This document shows positions 47,236 through 48,751 of a stretch of 48,751 nt of DNA, in pieces. The stretch covers positions 1 through 48,751 of the forward strand of contig CAYPHY010000038.1 of assembly GCA_964410625.1 (NCBI GenBank), in the 5' to 3' direction. How positions within the stretch are numbered: the stretch's first letter is position 1; each line of letters begins with the position of its first letter. The translations under genes were made by a program, and so were the position numbers. The notes under the pieces are model-generated. The model had not been told where the DNA came from. It saw only the letters and a program-made list of their open reading frames with translations, and did no database searches. The DNA is from CAYPHY01 sp964410625 (GTDB taxonomy: Bacteria; Chloroflexota; Anaerolineae; Promineifilales; Promineifilaceae).

Positions 47236-48751
47236 ATGATTGGAGAGAAGAACATGGTTGGAGAAGTGTACTATCCTGATCCAGCGGTCGTAGCGCAGGC
47301 CCATATCCCCGATTATGAAAAGGTCTACAACGAAGCAGCGGCCGACCTGGCTGCTTTTTGGGGCAAGATTGCGGCCGAGAACTACGAATGGTTTGAGCCA
47401 TGGGAAACGGTGTTGGACGAGAGCAATGCGCCATTCTACAAGTGGTTCGTTGGCGCAAAAGTCAACATCGTCCACAATGCGCTCGACCGCCACATGCGAA
47501 CGGCCGTCCGCAATAAGGCCGCGCTGATCTTTGAGGGGGAGCCGGGCGATTCCCGCGTCTACACCTACCGCCAACTGAATGATGAAGTATGCAAGTTTGC
47601 CGGCGTCTTGCGCTCTCTGGGCGTGGCAAAGGGCGACCGGGTGACGATCTACATGGGGCGTATCCCGGAATTGATGATCGCCATGCTTGCTTGCGCCAAA
47701 CTAGGGGCGATGCACTCCGTGGTCTATGGCGGCTTCTCCACCGAGGCGTTGCTCGACCGCATCAACGACAGCGAATCGAAGGTATTGGTCACTTGTGATG
47801 GTGCCTGGCTGCGCGGCAAGATTGTGGAGTTGAAGAAAATCGCTGATGAAGCCGTCCAGCGTGCCCCGAGCATTGAGCATGTAGTTTGTGTGAAGCGTAC
47901 CGGGCAAGAGGTAGAGATGGTCGAAGGGCGTGATCAATGGTACCACGACCTGATGGCTCAACCGGTAGCCAGCACCAAGACCCCAACCGAGATTATGGAT
48001 GCCGAAGACCCGTTGTTCCTCCTCTATACCTCTGGAACGACGGGCAAACCGAAAGCGATTTTACACACCCATGGTGGGTACATGGTCTTTATCTCGACCA
48101 CGCTGAAGTGGGTGTTTGACATTAAGCCGGAGGACATCTGGTGGTGCGCGGCCGATCCCGGCTGGATCACCGGCCACAGCTACATCGTCTACGCCCCATT
48201 GATCCTCGGCGCGACAAGCTTCATGTATGAGGGTGCGCCTACCTATCCTGAGCCTGACCGCTGGTGGGAGTTGGTAGATAAGTATAAGGTGACCATCCTC
48301 TATACCGCGCCGACCGCCATTCGTGGCCTGATGCGCTTTGGTGAAAGCTGGCCGGAGAAGCACGATCTCTCTAGCCTGCGCCTGTTGGGGACGGTGGGCG
48401 AACCGATCAACCCGGAGGCGTGGCGCTGGTATTATCGCAATATTGGCAAGGAGCGCTGCCCGGTGATGGATACCTGGTGGCAGACGGAGACGGGCGGCTT
48501 TATGATCACGCCGATGCCCAGTGTGCCGTTGAAGCCTGGTTCGGGGACTGTGCCGTTCCCTGGCATTAAAGCTGATGTGGTGGACGAGGAAGGTAATCCC
48601 GTTCCGGTGAACGAAGAGGGATATCTGGTGATCCAGACCCCCTGGCCGGGGATGCTACGCACCATTTATGGTGATCCCGACCGCTATGTGCAGCAGTATT
48701 GGAGCCGCTATGAGGAGCAGGGCTGGTACTTGCCGGGGGATAGCGCGAAGA
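47236..48751 (+). CDS. Acetyl-CoA synthetase (AcsA), 3' end beyond window
   Basis: The visible 505 residues belong to an enzyme of about 650. It activates acetate to acetyl-AMP and then acetyl-CoA. It shows the N-terminal AMP-ligase cap (FYKWFVGAKVNIVHNALDRH), the phosphate loop YTSGTTGKPK (264-273), WWCAADPGWITGHSYIVYAP, the APTAIRGLM segment, and the adenine-binding motif MDTWWQTETGG (411-421). The sequence ends just after GWYLPGDSA, so the C-terminal lid with the acetylatable Lys is not in view. TAGGAGGTACAA before the ATG is a strong ribosome site. Acetyl-CoA links it to the beta-oxidation operon earlier in the window, but they are 22 kb apart. Confidence 0.95.
   Translation, partial: MIGEKNMVGEVYYPDPAVVAQAHIPDYEKVYNEAAADLAAFWGKIAAENYEWFEPWETVLDESNAPFYKWFVGAKVNIVHNALDRHMRTAVRNKAALIFEGEPGDSRVYTYRQLNDEVCKFAGVLRSLGVAKGDRVTIYMGRIPELMIAMLACAKLGAMHSVVYGGFSTEALLDRINDSESKVLVTCDGAWLRGKIVELKKIADEAVQRAPSIEHVVCVKRTGQEVEMVEGRDQWYHDLMAQPVASTKTPTEIMDAEDPLFLLYTSGTTGKPKAILHTHGGYMVFISTTLKWVFDIKPEDIWWCAADPGWITGHSYIVYAPLILGATSFMYEGAPTYPEPDRWWELVDKYKVTILYTAPTAIRGLMRFGESWPEKHDLSSLRLLGTVGEPINPEAWRWYYRNIGKERCPVMDTWWQTETGGFMITPMPSVPLKPGSGTVPFPGIKADVVDEEGNPVPVNEEGYLVIQTPWPGMLRTIYGDPDRYVQQYWSRYEEQGWYLPGDSAK

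Overview
The window looks like chromosomal DNA from a member of the Chloroflexota, probably Anaerolineae-like. The clues are a FadN-FadA type beta-oxidation operon, DUF951 and DUF2089 proteins, SHOCT-like/DUF4097 proteins, a secreted peptidase ending in a YLPLL motif, no lipid A genes, and a moderately GC-rich sequence packed with the palindrome CGGCCG. The taxonomic call is inference from gene content; no marker gene was compared. A run of exactly 100 N at 13149-13248 is flanked by an identical 55-bp sequence, which marks this as a scaffolded draft, probably metagenomic, assembly.

Layout. 1-6674 (minus strand): a surface-polysaccharide operon read right to left: uridine kinase, a Wzx-like flippase, two GT2 and two GT4 glycosyltransferases, with a MITE-like element between the last two. 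6746-6892: tRNA-Thr(CGT) with its own promoter and terminator. 6897-9690: a membrane-anchored pentapeptide-repeat protein and a SirB1-like protein. 9822-11579: DUF951 and a cellulose-synthase-like membrane GT2. 11576-16334: a cluster in which four proteins share one short SHOCT-like helical module (a DUF2089 zinc-ribbon/HTH regulator, two small proteins with a common second domain, and a DUF4097-like beta-repeat protein). It is the best candidate here for a poorly described system. 16405-18896: two methyltransferases and a DUF998 membrane protein. 19003-25272: fatty-acid beta-oxidation operon (two acyl-CoA dehydrogenases, FadN, FadA). 25387-26871: FolK-FolP fusion. 27142-30206: LysM/M23 peptidase, PRPP synthetase, Aat. 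30338-34870: DUF937 protein, an Ig-like/fasciclin surface protein, a helix-hairpin-helix membrane protein, MscL and a small zinc protein. 35198-40008: class V aminotransferase, GAPDH, large-subunit catalase. 40232-42153: secreted M14 carboxypeptidase coupled to a 32-residue membrane microprotein. 42318-42953: two tandem ribosomal protein S21 genes, the first apparently starting with CTG. 43160-46983: zinc-ribbon membrane protein, TerC, PPK2 and a GH4 glycosidase. 47236-48751: acetyl-CoA synthetase cut off by the window end.

A second theme is repeats. Nearly every intergenic space holds a hairpin-forming repeat: 7- or 8-bp tandem repeats followed by their own complement, GAAACCSGGTTTC palindromes, TTCGTGTC inverted repeats, ACGCAGATT repeats, or MITE-like elements of about 122 bp ending in TTACGCA/TGCGTAA. 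Two genes (a GT4 and folKP) carry the tandem repeats in frame inside the coding sequence. No CRISPR array, prophage, rRNA or complete insertion sequence was seen. No stretch longer than about 330 bp lacks a gene; the longest (34871-35197) holds a promoter and a palindromic repeat.
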